Below are positions 37,652 to 45,845 of a stretch of DNA of 60,687 nucleotides, piece after piece. The notes beneath the pieces were generated by a model that was given only the letters and a program-made list of their open reading frames with translations, was not told where the DNA came from and did no database searches. Numbering within the stretch: position 1 is the stretch's first letter; each line of letters begins with the position of its first letter. This stretch comes from Planctomycetota bacterium (GTDB lineage Bacteria > Planctomycetota > Planctomycetia > Gemmatales > Gemmataceae): assembly GCA_016872605.1 (NCBI GenBank), contig VGZI01000016.1, positions 1 through 60,687 on the forward strand, read 5' to 3'. Position numbers and translations under genes: made by a program.

Positions 37652-39223
37652 TCAATTCGCGCCAAGAGGAAACGCGGCGATGTGCGTGGCCGATTGCGTC
37701 ACAATCAGGCCGCGATGGATTGCTAGATTGCCGAGCGCATCGGGCTCCGGCACCTGCACGCGGCGAGCTTTCTTGCCCTTGGCCAAGTCGATGGCCCAGA
37801 TGGACGGCATCTCGCGCAAGGTGTCGCGTTGCAATGGAACGTAGTAGAGCGAGCCGTCGCGAACGCCGACGCCGGCGGGTTGCCCCATTTCCACATTCCA
37901 CTTTTCGCTGCCGTCGGCCAGGGAAAGCGCCCGGCAATGCGTTTTGCCGACGATGAGCACGATTCCGTCATGCACCGTTGCGACATAGAGATCCTTCTCG
38001 TTGCGTTTGGCGGCCCACTTCTTGTTGCCGTCAAGATCGAGGCAATAGATGTTGAGCGCATCGGCGGCGGTGAAGACGATGCGATCCTTGTGAATGATCG
38101 GGCCTGAGGCATGCCAGTGCGGCGTCATCGGCGGGTTGTTTTTCTCCTCGTCACGATAGGAGAACTTCCAGCGCTCCGTCATCTTGGCGCGATCGACGCC
38201 GAGAAGGACGCCGGCGTTCGTCGGGCAGGCCAGTAACGCGTCCGCCTGAGCGACGAGCAGCGGTTGCGTGCGGCGCAAGTTGGATTCACGGACTTGTTCT
38301 GCGGCGGGGAGCTTGAGCAGATGGAGCGTCTTTTCGAATTCGATGTGGTTGGGCCCTTTGCGCTTCTGCTTGGTGTCGATCGACGCGAGGCGTAGCGTGC
38401 CGGCCTTTTCGTTGAGCAGATAAAGAGTCCCTTCACGAGCCAGCGGAGCGCCGAGGAAATAGGAGTCAGCGATCGGAGATGCCTTGCCGTCGAGGTGATG
38501 CGTGTCCCATATGAGCTTCCCGGTGTAGGCCTCGTAGGCGTAGAAGGTGTTTTCCTTGACCATCGGGTTGAGATCCCCGAGTTGGACCGGAATCTTGCCG
38601 GCGAATGGCTTGGGATTCTGCTCAACGCCGGGGAAAGCGAAGTCGCCGATGGCATAGACGATCGTGCCGTCGGCGCTCAGGCTGCCAATGAGTGGATTGG
38701 CCCATGTGGAATGTTCTTGTTTGGCAAGCTTGAGCAGATTGATCATGTCCTGCGTTTTCGCCTGTGTCTGCGTCTTCTCGAGAAGATAGGACAGCGACGA
38801 CTGATGCGGGATCGACTTCCAGACGATGTTGCGCGCTTTGAATTTCTCGACTTCGCCGGTGTCGAATTTGGCGGTGAAATCGCGGACGGCAGCGCTGCGG
38901 ATATCGCGATAGCTGCGATAGATGCAGGCATCGCCGACGATGAGCGGGAATGACGCAGGCAGCATGTCGGCGGGTGCCGTTTTGCGCAGGCCATCGATGA
39001 GATTCTTGGCGGCCTGATCGGGATCGGCGTCGTTGTCGCCGTCGAGCTTGTCGAGCAAGAGGGGCCGTTTCCAGGTAGCCACCTTGTCCCAGACAGGGCG
39101 GACCGAGATGCCGCCGTCGCGTTGGCCGTTGCCCCGGACCTGGAACCAGCCGTCCTGAGCGCCGGCGTTCAGCGGGACGAGCGGCACGATGCACACGATG
39201 ACCAACACACGCAGTGGTTTCAT
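37652..39223 (-). CDS. Secreted PQQ-type beta-propeller protein, large variant
   Basis: A 523-residue exported protein with a signal peptide (residues 1-20, LRVLVIVCIVPLVPLNAGAQ). The mature part begins DGWFQVRGNGQRDGGISVRP. Propeller blades carry AYTGKLIWDTHHL, LADGSEKWNVEMG, LDLDGNKKWAAK and similar docking motifs, and it ends THIAAFPLGAN. It is longer than its two neighbours of the same family owing to a helical insertion at about 50-170 (AAKNLIDGLRKTAPADMLPA). ATG at 39223 has AGGAG 5 bases before; upstream in-frame starts are rejected. Substrate or partner is unknown. Confidence 0.85.
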   Translation of the reverse strand: MKPLRVLVIVCIVPLVPLNAGAQDGWFQVRGNGQRDGGISVRPVWDKVATWKRPLLLDKLDGDNDADPDQAAKNLIDGLRKTAPADMLPASFPLIVGDACIYRSYRDIRSAAVRDFTAKFDTGEVEKFKARNIVWKSIPHQSSLSYLLEKTQTQAKTQDMINLLKLAKQEHSTWANPLIGSLSADGTIVYAIGDFAFPGVEQNPKPFAGKIPVQLGDLNPMVKENTFYAYEAYTGKLIWDTHHLDGKASPIADSYFLGAPLAREGTLYLLNEKAGTLRLASIDTKQKRKGPNHIEFEKTLHLLKLPAAEQVRESNLRRTQPLLVAQADALLACPTNAGVLLGVDRAKMTERWKFSYRDEEKNNPPMTPHWHASGPIIHKDRIVFTAADALNIYCLDLDGNKKWAAKRNEKDLYVATVHDGIVLIVGKTHCRALSLADGSEKWNVEMGQPAGVGVRDGSLYYVPLQRDTLREMPSIWAIDLAKGKKARRVQVPEPDALGNLAIHRGLIVTQSATHIAAFPLGAN

Positions 39224-39304
39224 GGCATGCTCTCCTGGGCGACCAAGGTCGGACGTTGATGGGCCATTTGCCATTGTATGCGAAACAAGCATTTGAGTGC
39301 GTTG

Positions 39305-39364
39305 GAAGCCCCGGGGTGAGGTACTCCGAACTCCGGGGTTCGGAGTACCTCACCCCGGGGCTTC
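39305..39364. repeat. REP-like palindrome, family D, long perfect copy
   Basis: GAAGCCCCGGGGTGAGGTAC at 39305 and its exact complement ending at 39364 form a stem of more than 25 bases. It lies between the divergent PQQ gene and the vWA/TerY cluster. Confidence 0.8.
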
Positions 39365-39454
39365 TGTCTCCAAGCCGGCGCGAAGCAAGCTGCGCGTTAA
39401 GAAACCGACGATTCGGCGTATGGATTACTGCGGTTCGCGGCGACGTGTTTTTTC

Positions 39455-39482
39455 TTGACTTGCAATTGCCCTGCGGTAGCAT
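39455..39482 (+). promoter_or_regulatory. Candidate sigma-70-like promoter for the TerY cluster
   Basis: TTGACT at 39455-39460 and TAGCAT at 39477-39482 are separated by 16 bases. Transcription would begin about 100 bases before the first vWA gene at 39590, leaving a leader that could carry regulation. Confidence 0.45.
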
Positions 39483-39589
39483 GACGAAGTTGCCGCCACG
39501 TTTCAGAACTTGACGCTTGACAATCGCCAGACGCATCGCGAACAATAACAAGGGGAACGGCGGAGCTTCTTTACGCAAAGGAAACAACC

Positions 39590-40252
39590 ATGGCTGAAGA
39601 AATCGGTGCAAGCACTCGGCGTCTGCCTGTCTACCTACTGCTCGATACCTCCGGCTCGATGCACGGCGACGCGATCGAGGCGGTCAAGATCGGCCTGAAG
39701 CAGTTGCGGGCCGACTTGCAGAGCGACCCGCAGGCGCTAGAGTCCGTTTGGATGAGCGTCATCACCTTCGACAACACGGCGCGACAGGTTGTGCCGCTCA
39801 CCGAGATGGCTCAGTTTCAGGAGCCGGTGCTCGAGGCCAAGGGAACGACCGCGCTGGGCGATGCGCTCAAGCTCCTCATGGAATGTCTGGACCGTGAAGT
39901 GCGCAAGACGACGACCACGCAAAAAGGCGACTGGAGGCCGATGATTTTCATCATGACCGACGGTGAACCGAACAAGGATGGCTGGGAACGTTATGCCGAC
40001 GAACTGAAGAAACGCAAGCCGGGCAACGTCATTGCTTGCGCCGCTGGCACGAACGCGAAGGAAGACCCGCTCAAGCTGATTACGGATACGGTCATCCGCA
40101 TCCAGGACGCGACGCCTGGCAGTCTCGGCGCGTTTATGAAATGGGTGACGGCGTCGGTTTCGACGATGAGCACGAACGTCGCGGTGAATCCGGAAGCCCC
40201 GGTGAATCTCCCGCCGTTGCCTCAAGAAAACGGCATCCAGATTGTCCCGTAG
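39590..40252 (+). CDS. TerY-like von Willebrand factor A protein (first in cluster)
   Basis: A 220-residue cytosolic vWA domain protein of the TerY type. RRLPVYLLLDTSGSMHGDAI gives the metal-binding DxSxS. The second metal residue is in AKGTTALGDALKLL and the third in FIMTDGEPNKDGW, so the MIDAS site is complete. The C-terminal tail is short (about 45 residues, NPEAPVNLPPLPQE). There is no zinc ribbon, unlike the two paralogues at 45846 and 46988. AAAGGAA lies 8 bases before ATG. It is followed by a PP2C phosphatase and a kinase, the order of the TerY-phosphorylation triad described for Ter stress systems. Likely role: a metal-dependent adaptor modified by the kinase/phosphatase pair (inference). 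Confidence 0.9.
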   Translation: MAEEIGASTRRLPVYLLLDTSGSMHGDAIEAVKIGLKQLRADLQSDPQALESVWMSVITFDNTARQVVPLTEMAQFQEPVLEAKGTTALGDALKLLMECLDREVRKTTTTQKGDWRPMIFIMTDGEPNKDGWERYADELKKRKPGNVIACAAGTNAKEDPLKLITDTVIRIQDATPGSLGAFMKWVTASVSTMSTNVAVNPEAPVNLPPLPQENGIQIVP

Positions 40253-40263
40253 TCAAGTCGATT

Positions 40264-40317
40264 CAGAGCCTGAAGCGTAAGCGAAGGAGAGATTCGTCGC
40301 TCACGCTTCAGGCTCTG
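40264..40317. repeat. REP-like palindrome, family C
   Basis: CAGAGCCTGAAGCGTAAGCG at 40264 pairs with CGCTCACGCTTCAGGCTCTG ending at 40317, with an 18-base perfect outer stem. Copies are at 48275 and 52466. It separates the first vWA gene from the phosphatase. Confidence 0.8.
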
Positions 40318-40339
40318 CCAGCATGCGCAGGAGTGGTCG

Positions 40340-41782
40340 ATGGCTTCCAAAGAAGGCGATCAGGATGCGGATCGCGGTCCCGGCTTCAAGAAGCCGAAGG
40401 ATCCGGAGATGCTGGTGGATTGGACGGAAGCGAAGACGGAGCCTTGGGACGCCGAGGCGCCAGCCACCGCCGCACCGAAGAAATCCGGTGAAGGTCCAGG
40501 CGACCGGGGCAAGACGCCGCCGGCAAAGCCAGCACCAACGAACGCACCGATCAAGCCGGCCGGTCCTGCGAAGGGCGAAAAGCCCCAGCCGGCAAAGAAA
40601 GCTCCGGAACCGGTCACGCCGCTGAATGCGGGCGCCGAGGCATCGGAAGTTTCCCAGGCCAAACAAGCGCACGCGCAGCAACGCTTGTTTCAAGTCGTTC
40701 AACCGACGGGGAAACCGCCGTCGGAGTCACCGCCGGCCAGCATCACCCTGGATCCAAGACCCGTGCAAGGCGTTCCCGGCGAGGAACGCCCCCCCGCGCC
40801 GACTCCACCGCCGGCCGCAGCGCCCCCGACGCCGCCTCCCGTGGCACAATGGAAAAACCTCGAGCCCGAAGACAAAACCGATCCTGTCCCGCACGAACTT
40901 TACGATTTTCGAGACGATCTTGATGGCACGTGGAACATGGTGGCGGGCAGCATTCGCGGGCGTCTTCATGCCCATAAAGGCTTGTATCGCGAAGATGCTT
41001 ACGCCTTCGCCATGGTGAATGGCTGGAAGATCATCGTCGTGTGCGACGGCGCCGGAACGTCCAAGCACGCGCGCGTCGCGTCGCGCCTCGCCAGTGCAGC
41101 TGCCGCCGAGTCGCTCAAGAAATCCCTTTCGGACTATCGAATGATCGAGAACACGGCGGGGGGCATTGCCAATGAAACGGTCGTGCACCTGCGCGAAGTC
41201 CTCACCAAGGCAGCTCTCGATGCCCGCACCATCGTCGAGCGCGAGCAGGTGCAGCGCCGCGCCCAGACCCGCGATGTTTACACGACGCTCTTGATCATGA
41301 TCCATGCACCGTTTAAGGACGGCGGATTGGTCGGCGTCTTTCAGATCGGCGACGGCGCCATCGGCGTGCTTACCGATGATGATAGTTGCCACGTCCTCGG
41401 GATCGCCGATCACGGACAGTACTCGAGCGAAACGCGCTTTCTCACCGATGCCGGCATCATCAACAGCTTTCCCGATCGCGTCAAGTTTCGCCTGTTCGTC
41501 CGGCCGATCCGCGCCATTGCCGTCATGTGCGACGGGGTCTCCGACGACTTTTTTCCCGAGGACAAACGGCTTATCGAACTCTTCGTCGGCGATCCGATTC
41601 AAGAGCTGAAAATGAAAATTGGCGATAAAAGCGAACCCGCTTGGGGTATCATGCACAAAGAGCGCGGCATTCTCCACGATCCCAGGAACGGCAAAGCGCT
41701 CATCGACTGGCTTCGCTACGAGAAACGCGGCTCCTCCGACGATCGCACGCTGGTCCTGCTCTACAGGAGTCCGAGTCCGTGA
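40340..41782 (+). CDS. PP2C-type protein phosphatase of TerY triad
   Basis: A 480-residue protein. The first 180 residues are a disordered Pro/Lys/Ala-rich region (TAAPKKSGEGPGDR and so on). The PP2C domain (about 195-478) has GLYREDAYAF, the metal motif IIVVCDGAGTSKHA, GVFQIGDGAIGVL, AVMCDGVSDDFF and a final SSDDRTLVLLY. These are the metal-coordinating Asp residues of PP2C enzymes, so it should be active on phospho-Ser/Thr. AGGAG stands 8 bases before the ATG. Its stop codon overlaps the kinase GTG in a GTGA junction, a strong sign of translational coupling. No membrane segment. Confidence 0.9.
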   Translation: MASKEGDQDADRGPGFKKPKDPEMLVDWTEAKTEPWDAEAPATAAPKKSGEGPGDRGKTPPAKPAPTNAPIKPAGPAKGEKPQPAKKAPEPVTPLNAGAEASEVSQAKQAHAQQRLFQVVQPTGKPPSESPPASITLDPRPVQGVPGEERPPAPTPPPAAAPPTPPPVAQWKNLEPEDKTDPVPHELYDFRDDLDGTWNMVAGSIRGRLHAHKGLYREDAYAFAMVNGWKIIVVCDGAGTSKHARVASRLASAAAAESLKKSLSDYRMIENTAGGIANETVVHLREVLTKAALDARTIVEREQVQRRAQTRDVYTTLLIMIHAPFKDGGLVGVFQIGDGAIGVLTDDDSCHVLGIADHGQYSSETRFLTDAGIINSFPDRVKFRLFVRPIRAIAVMCDGVSDDFFPEDKRLIELFVGDPIQELKMKIGDKSEPAWGIMHKERGILHDPRNGKALIDWLRYEKRGSSDDRTLVLLYRSPSP

Positions 41783-43194
41783 ACACGCTCACCGCGACGC
41801 TCAAGGACGGGCGCACCATCGAGTATCTGCCCGACATGATCGGCGAAGGCGGCATGAAGCGCGTTTACCTTACGGCCGATCGGCAATCGGTCGTTTGCTT
41901 TTACAAAGACAAGTCCGCCGGCGGCGACCCGAATCGTATCGCGCGCCTCGAAAGCATCCTCGGGCGATTCAACCCCACGGTCAACAGTCCGCTTGCCAAG
42001 TACTTCAGCGAACTTTTCTGCTGGCCTACCGGCATCATCGTCAAGCCGGACTTCGGCGTCATGACGCCTGTGTATCCGTCGAACTTCAAATTCGCCAGCG
42101 GCAACTGGAAAGGCAAGGACAAGCAAGGCCGCTGGTTTTCCAGCCCCAAGCTACGCAAAATGCTCCCACCCGTGGAGCGCGGTGATTGGCTCGGCTACCT
42201 CAATCTTTGTACGCTCATGGCCCGTGCCACCCAAAAAATGCACCTCACCGGCCTGGCCCATTCCGACCTCTCGTGCATGAACGTCCTCGTCGATCCGCCG
42301 AGCGGCAAATGCGTCATCATCGACATCGACTCGCTCGTCGTGCCCGGCGTCTTCAACCCCGACGTCCTCGGAACGCCCGGCTACATCGCTCCCGAAGTCC
42401 TGGCGACGCTCAACCTTCCCCTCGGCGATCCCAAACGCAAACTGCCGTCCAACTTGACCGATCTACATGCACTCGCCGTATTGATTTACGAATATTTGCT
42501 CAAGCGCCATCCGTTGCGCGGGCCCAAGATTCACGCCCAGACCGCCGAAGAAGATGAGCGCCTTGCGATGGGCGAACGCGCCTTGTTCGTCGAACATCCC
42601 AAAGATTCTTCAAATCGGCCGACCGGTCTGACCACGACGATCGAGCATCTGGGTCCCTATTTGTCGGCGCTCTTCATCAAGGCGTTCGTCGATGGGCTCC
42701 ATGAGCCGCGCAATCGCCCCGCCGCCGGTGACTGGGAAGCAGCCCTGGCGAAATCGAGCGACCTGCGAATCCAGTGCGGCAATCCGGCCTGCGAAGACAA
42801 GTGGTTCATCTACAAAGAAGGAAGCAGGCCAAAATGTCCGAGCTGCAGCTGGGGGCCGCGCGGGCAGATTCCGCTTCTGGAATTCTTCTACACGCCGCGT
42901 GCCGGCCAATTCCTGCCCGAGAAACACGTTCTCGTCGGCTACCTCAAACGCGAGTTGCACAAGTGGCACGTCTTCCGTAACGTGCGCCCCGGCCCCAACG
43001 CGGACAACAAGGTCTATGCCCATATCGAATTCCAGCAAGGAAATTGGCTACTCGTCAACGACAATCTCGATTCCATGATCTCGCCGGGCGGGAATCCCGT
43101 GCCCAAGGGAAAGGGATGCCTGCTCAAGGAAGGAAACGAAATTCGCTTGTCCAAGGAAGAACACGGCCGACTGGTTAGCATTAAAATGATTTGA
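41779..43194 (+). CDS. Protein kinase with zinc ribbon and C-terminal beta domain (TerY triad)
   Basis: A 471-residue divergent kinase. The glycine loop is IGEGGMKRVYL, the catalytic segment is AHSDLSCMNVLVD (His161, Asp163), and the metal Asp is in VIIDIDSLV instead of DFG. GTPGYIAPEVL follows. A zinc ribbon at about 333-358 uses CGNPACEDKW and CPSCSW. The remaining about 110 residues are beta-rich (HVLVGYLKRELHKWHVFRNV, GKGCLLKEGNEIRL) and could be an OB-like or FHA-like module. GTG at 41779 has AGGAG 9 bases before and overlaps the phosphatase stop. The frame extends upstream to 41641, but that part overlaps the phosphatase and is rejected. In known triads this kinase is the third component. 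Confidence 0.88.
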   Translation: MNTLTATLKDGRTIEYLPDMIGEGGMKRVYLTADRQSVVCFYKDKSAGGDPNRIARLESILGRFNPTVNSPLAKYFSELFCWPTGIIVKPDFGVMTPVYPSNFKFASGNWKGKDKQGRWFSSPKLRKMLPPVERGDWLGYLNLCTLMARATQKMHLTGLAHSDLSCMNVLVDPPSGKCVIIDIDSLVVPGVFNPDVLGTPGYIAPEVLATLNLPLGDPKRKLPSNLTDLHALAVLIYEYLLKRHPLRGPKIHAQTAEEDERLAMGERALFVEHPKDSSNRPTGLTTTIEHLGPYLSALFIKAFVDGLHEPRNRPAAGDWEAALAKSSDLRIQCGNPACEDKWFIYKEGSRPKCPSCSWGPRGQIPLLEFFYTPRAGQFLPEKHVLVGYLKRELHKWHVFRNVRPGPNADNKVYAHIEFQQGNWLLVNDNLDSMISPGGNPVPKGKGCLLKEGNEIRLSKEEHGRLVSIKMI

Positions 43195-43206
43195 CGTAGT
43201 CAACAC

Positions 43207-43311
43207 TCCTCTCCCTCTGGGAGAGGGGCAGGGGTGAGGGTTGGATATCACGCGATTGCGAGGTTTCCACTCACCCTCCAACCCCACTCCCTTCGGGAGA
43301 GGGGAGTTTTG
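43207..43311. repeat. REP-like pair, family E
   Basis: CTCTCCCTCTGGGAGAGGGG with CAGGGGTGAGGG (43208-43240) faces an inverted copy CTCACCCTCCAACCCCACTC onwards (43271-43311). It fills the gap between the kinase and the beta-helix gene. Confidence 0.8.
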
Positions 43312-43332
43312 GCCAAACGCCACCCCAACACC

Positions 43333-45708
43333 ATGAGTTTCCTTCAGGAACAAATCGATCTCGCTCCGCCAGAGGGCGTTCTGAAACTCGACACGCTGGG
43401 TCGCGAGTTTCAAGGCCCGATCGTCGTGCGCCGACCGTTGACGCTCGAAGGTAACGGCGTTTCCATCTGGGCGCCGGCCGGGCCCGTGGTGTCCATCGAG
43501 TCCGACGGCGTTCAACTGCGAAAGCTCAACGTCGAGATCACCGGCGATTCCGCGGCCGTCGATGGGCCCACCGGCTGCGCTCTTCGTGTCGCCGACAACG
43601 TCAAGGTCAGTCTCAGCGATGTCGCGGTGCGCGGTCACGCTGTCGGACTTGCCGGGGAAGAGGGAACGTGGGTCTATCCCCGCAAGCTGACTTTCGGCGG
43701 GCTGAAATCGGGGCAGCCGCATGAAATGTGCTTCACAGTCACGGTTCCCGTACCCTGCACGCTTCAATCGCACATCGAAGGCGTCCATGTTCAGCCACGG
43801 AACATTCCGGCCGGTGCGCCCGTCGAAGTCGCCATCAAGATCGAAGTGATGACGACCGGCACTCGGCTTCGCGGCGATCTGGACCTGCAATCGCCACAGC
43901 TGGTTCGTCGAATTGCCCTGGTTGCGGACATCGTCAATCGCGAACGCGAAGACGCCCGCAGTGGCGCCGGGCAGAACGTGTGGGACGGTTCAGAGCAGTC
44001 CACACCCGTGAATCCAGCGACGGCGGCAGGAGTGAGTGCCGATTCGGTTACGATTCATCCCGATCTGTGGGAGTGTCCGGAAGCACACGCGTCCAAACCG
44101 GCCGTCGAACCGCCGCCGATTGTGACGCCAAAACCGGTAGAAGCGAGCCCGACCCCTCCGCCGGCGCCGCAACCACCCTCGGTGAAGGCCGCTCCCGCGC
44201 CTCCGCCGATGTTGCTGGTCGTCGGCAAAGGGGAACACTACACGACGGTGACGCGCGCCATCCAGGAAGCGGGGAACGGCGCCACGATTCGCGTCAAGCC
44301 CGGCGTCTACCAGGAATCGCTCCTGATCGACAAGCACGTCGAGATCATAGGCGTCGGGCCACGCGATCAGATCAAGATTGAGAGCATCGACGGCAATTGC
44401 GTCCGCATGCATGCCGCCTACGCCGTCGTTCGCGGCGTCACGTTTCGCGCCGCCGGCCGGAGCGGCAAGGAACGCTTCGGCGTCTGCATCGCCAGCGGCG
44501 AGTTAGTGCTCGACGATTGCGACATCTCCGGCGGCGCGCTCGCTTGCGTCGGCGTCAGCGGGGCGATGTCCAGTCCCACCTTGCGCCGTTGTAAAATTCA
44601 CGACTCGAAATCGGCCGGCATCCTCCTTTTCAACCACGCCCAGGCTCTGATCGAGGACTGCGAGATCTTCGCCAACGGACACGCCGGCATCGCGGTCCGC
44701 CAGGGCGCCGACCCGGTCGTCCGTCGCTGTGCCATCCACCACGGCAAGCAAGCCGGCGTCATGGTCCACGATCGCGGCCGAGGCGCCTTTGAAGATTGCG
44801 ACATCCACGCCAACGCGCTCGCCAACGTCGAAATATCCGACGGCGGCAATCCACAGTTCCGCAACACCAAGATTCGCGACGGCGAGTTTCCTGGCGTCTG
44901 CATCCACAAAAAAGGCGCCGGCACCTTCGATGATTGCGAAATCTCCAAAAATGCCCGCGCCGGCGTCGAAATCAAGCAGCCCAGCAAGCCGACGTTTCGC
45001 CGTTGCAAAATCATCTACAACAAGCAAGCCGGCATTCTCTTCGCCGATCAGGCGCTCGGGTTGTTCGAAGAGTGCCAGATCGTCAGCAATGCGCGCCTGG
45101 GCGTTGAGATTCGCGCCTTCAGCGACCCGACGCTTCGAAAATGCAAGATTCACGGCAACCATCAGATCGGCGTCGTCTGCCACGACAGAGCCCAGGGCAC
45201 GCTTGAAGATTGCGTGATATCGCAGAACCGCCGATCGGGCGTGCACATTAGCCGGGAGAGCAAGCCGATACTTCGGCGTTGCCAGGTCAGCGAGAATCGT
45301 CACGCCGGCGTGATCGTGCAGCAAAGCAGCGCCGGAGCGATTGAGAGTTGCCAGATTTCCGAAAACGTCTGGGCCGGCGTCGCCATTCTCAGCGAGGCGA
45401 ATCCAATACTGCGCAAGTGCAAAATTCGCGACGGCAAACACGCCGGCCTTTTGGTTGTCGACGAAGGCGCAGGCACCATCGAAGACTGCGACATCACCGA
45501 CAACGCCCTCATGGGGGTCGCCATCGCCAAGCAAGGCAACCCGATGCTTCGGCAATGCAACATTAAGCGCAATAAGGGCGTCGGTCTCTGGGCCTTCCAG
45601 CATGCCGCCGGCGCTCTGGAAGAGTGCGAATTGCTCAACAACCTCGGCGGCGCCCAGTCGATCGCTCACGGTTGCAAAGTTCAGATGATTGACAATACGA
45701 CTTCGTGA
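43333..45708 (+). CDS. Cytosolic parallel beta-helix protein with cysteine ladder
   Basis: A 791-residue protein with no signal peptide. Residues 1-230 form a first beta-rich part (PLTLEGNGVSIWAPAGPVVS). A proline-rich linker spans about 255-295 (PKPVEASPTPPPAPQPP). Residues about 300-790 make a right-handed parallel beta-helix of roughly 20 coils of 23 residues, alternating between RRCKI-type and EDCxI-type turns, each followed by AGV/AGI. Sixteen of seventeen consecutive coils place Cys at the same position. Similar CASH/NosD/FBXO11-like helices bind sugars or proteins. ATG at 43333 is chosen because upstream sequence is the REP pair; no strong ribosome site is seen. It follows the kinase in the same direction, so a role in the triad is likely but unproven. 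Confidence 0.85.
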   Translation: MSFLQEQIDLAPPEGVLKLDTLGREFQGPIVVRRPLTLEGNGVSIWAPAGPVVSIESDGVQLRKLNVEITGDSAAVDGPTGCALRVADNVKVSLSDVAVRGHAVGLAGEEGTWVYPRKLTFGGLKSGQPHEMCFTVTVPVPCTLQSHIEGVHVQPRNIPAGAPVEVAIKIEVMTTGTRLRGDLDLQSPQLVRRIALVADIVNREREDARSGAGQNVWDGSEQSTPVNPATAAGVSADSVTIHPDLWECPEAHASKPAVEPPPIVTPKPVEASPTPPPAPQPPSVKAAPAPPPMLLVVGKGEHYTTVTRAIQEAGNGATIRVKPGVYQESLLIDKHVEIIGVGPRDQIKIESIDGNCVRMHAAYAVVRGVTFRAAGRSGKERFGVCIASGELVLDDCDISGGALACVGVSGAMSSPTLRRCKIHDSKSAGILLFNHAQALIEDCEIFANGHAGIAVRQGADPVVRRCAIHHGKQAGVMVHDRGRGAFEDCDIHANALANVEISDGGNPQFRNTKIRDGEFPGVCIHKKGAGTFDDCEISKNARAGVEIKQPSKPTFRRCKIIYNKQAGILFADQALGLFEECQIVSNARLGVEIRAFSDPTLRKCKIHGNHQIGVVCHDRAQGTLEDCVISQNRRSGVHISRESKPILRRCQVSENRHAGVIVQQSSAGAIESCQISENVWAGVAILSEANPILRKCKIRDGKHAGLLVVDEGAGTIEDCDITDNALMGVAIAKQGNPMLRQCNIKRNKGVGLWAFQHAAGALEECELLNNLGGAQSIAHGCKVQMIDNTTS

Positions 45709-45717
45709 ACATCCTCG

Positions 45718-45820
45718 TGCCCCCTTTCCTTCTGGGAGAGGGGCAGGGGTGAGGGTCGATTACCTTGCGTTTTGCGCGCTCTCCCCTCACCCCCAACTCC
45801 TCTCCCGGAGGGAGAGGCGT
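45718..45820. repeat. REP-like pair, family E
   Basis: The second facing pair (TTCTGGGAGAGGGGCAGGGG and its inverted partner CTCACCCCCAACTCCTCTCC) lies between the beta-helix gene and the second vWA gene. Confidence 0.8.
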
Positions 45821-45845
45821 GGTGACGAAAGATGAGGCATCGCCA

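Noticed and set aside
41641..41778. Upstream extension of the triad kinase
   Set aside because: Overlaps the phosphatase in another frame with Arg/Ser-rich composition; the GTG at 41779 has a good ribosome site and homology starts there.
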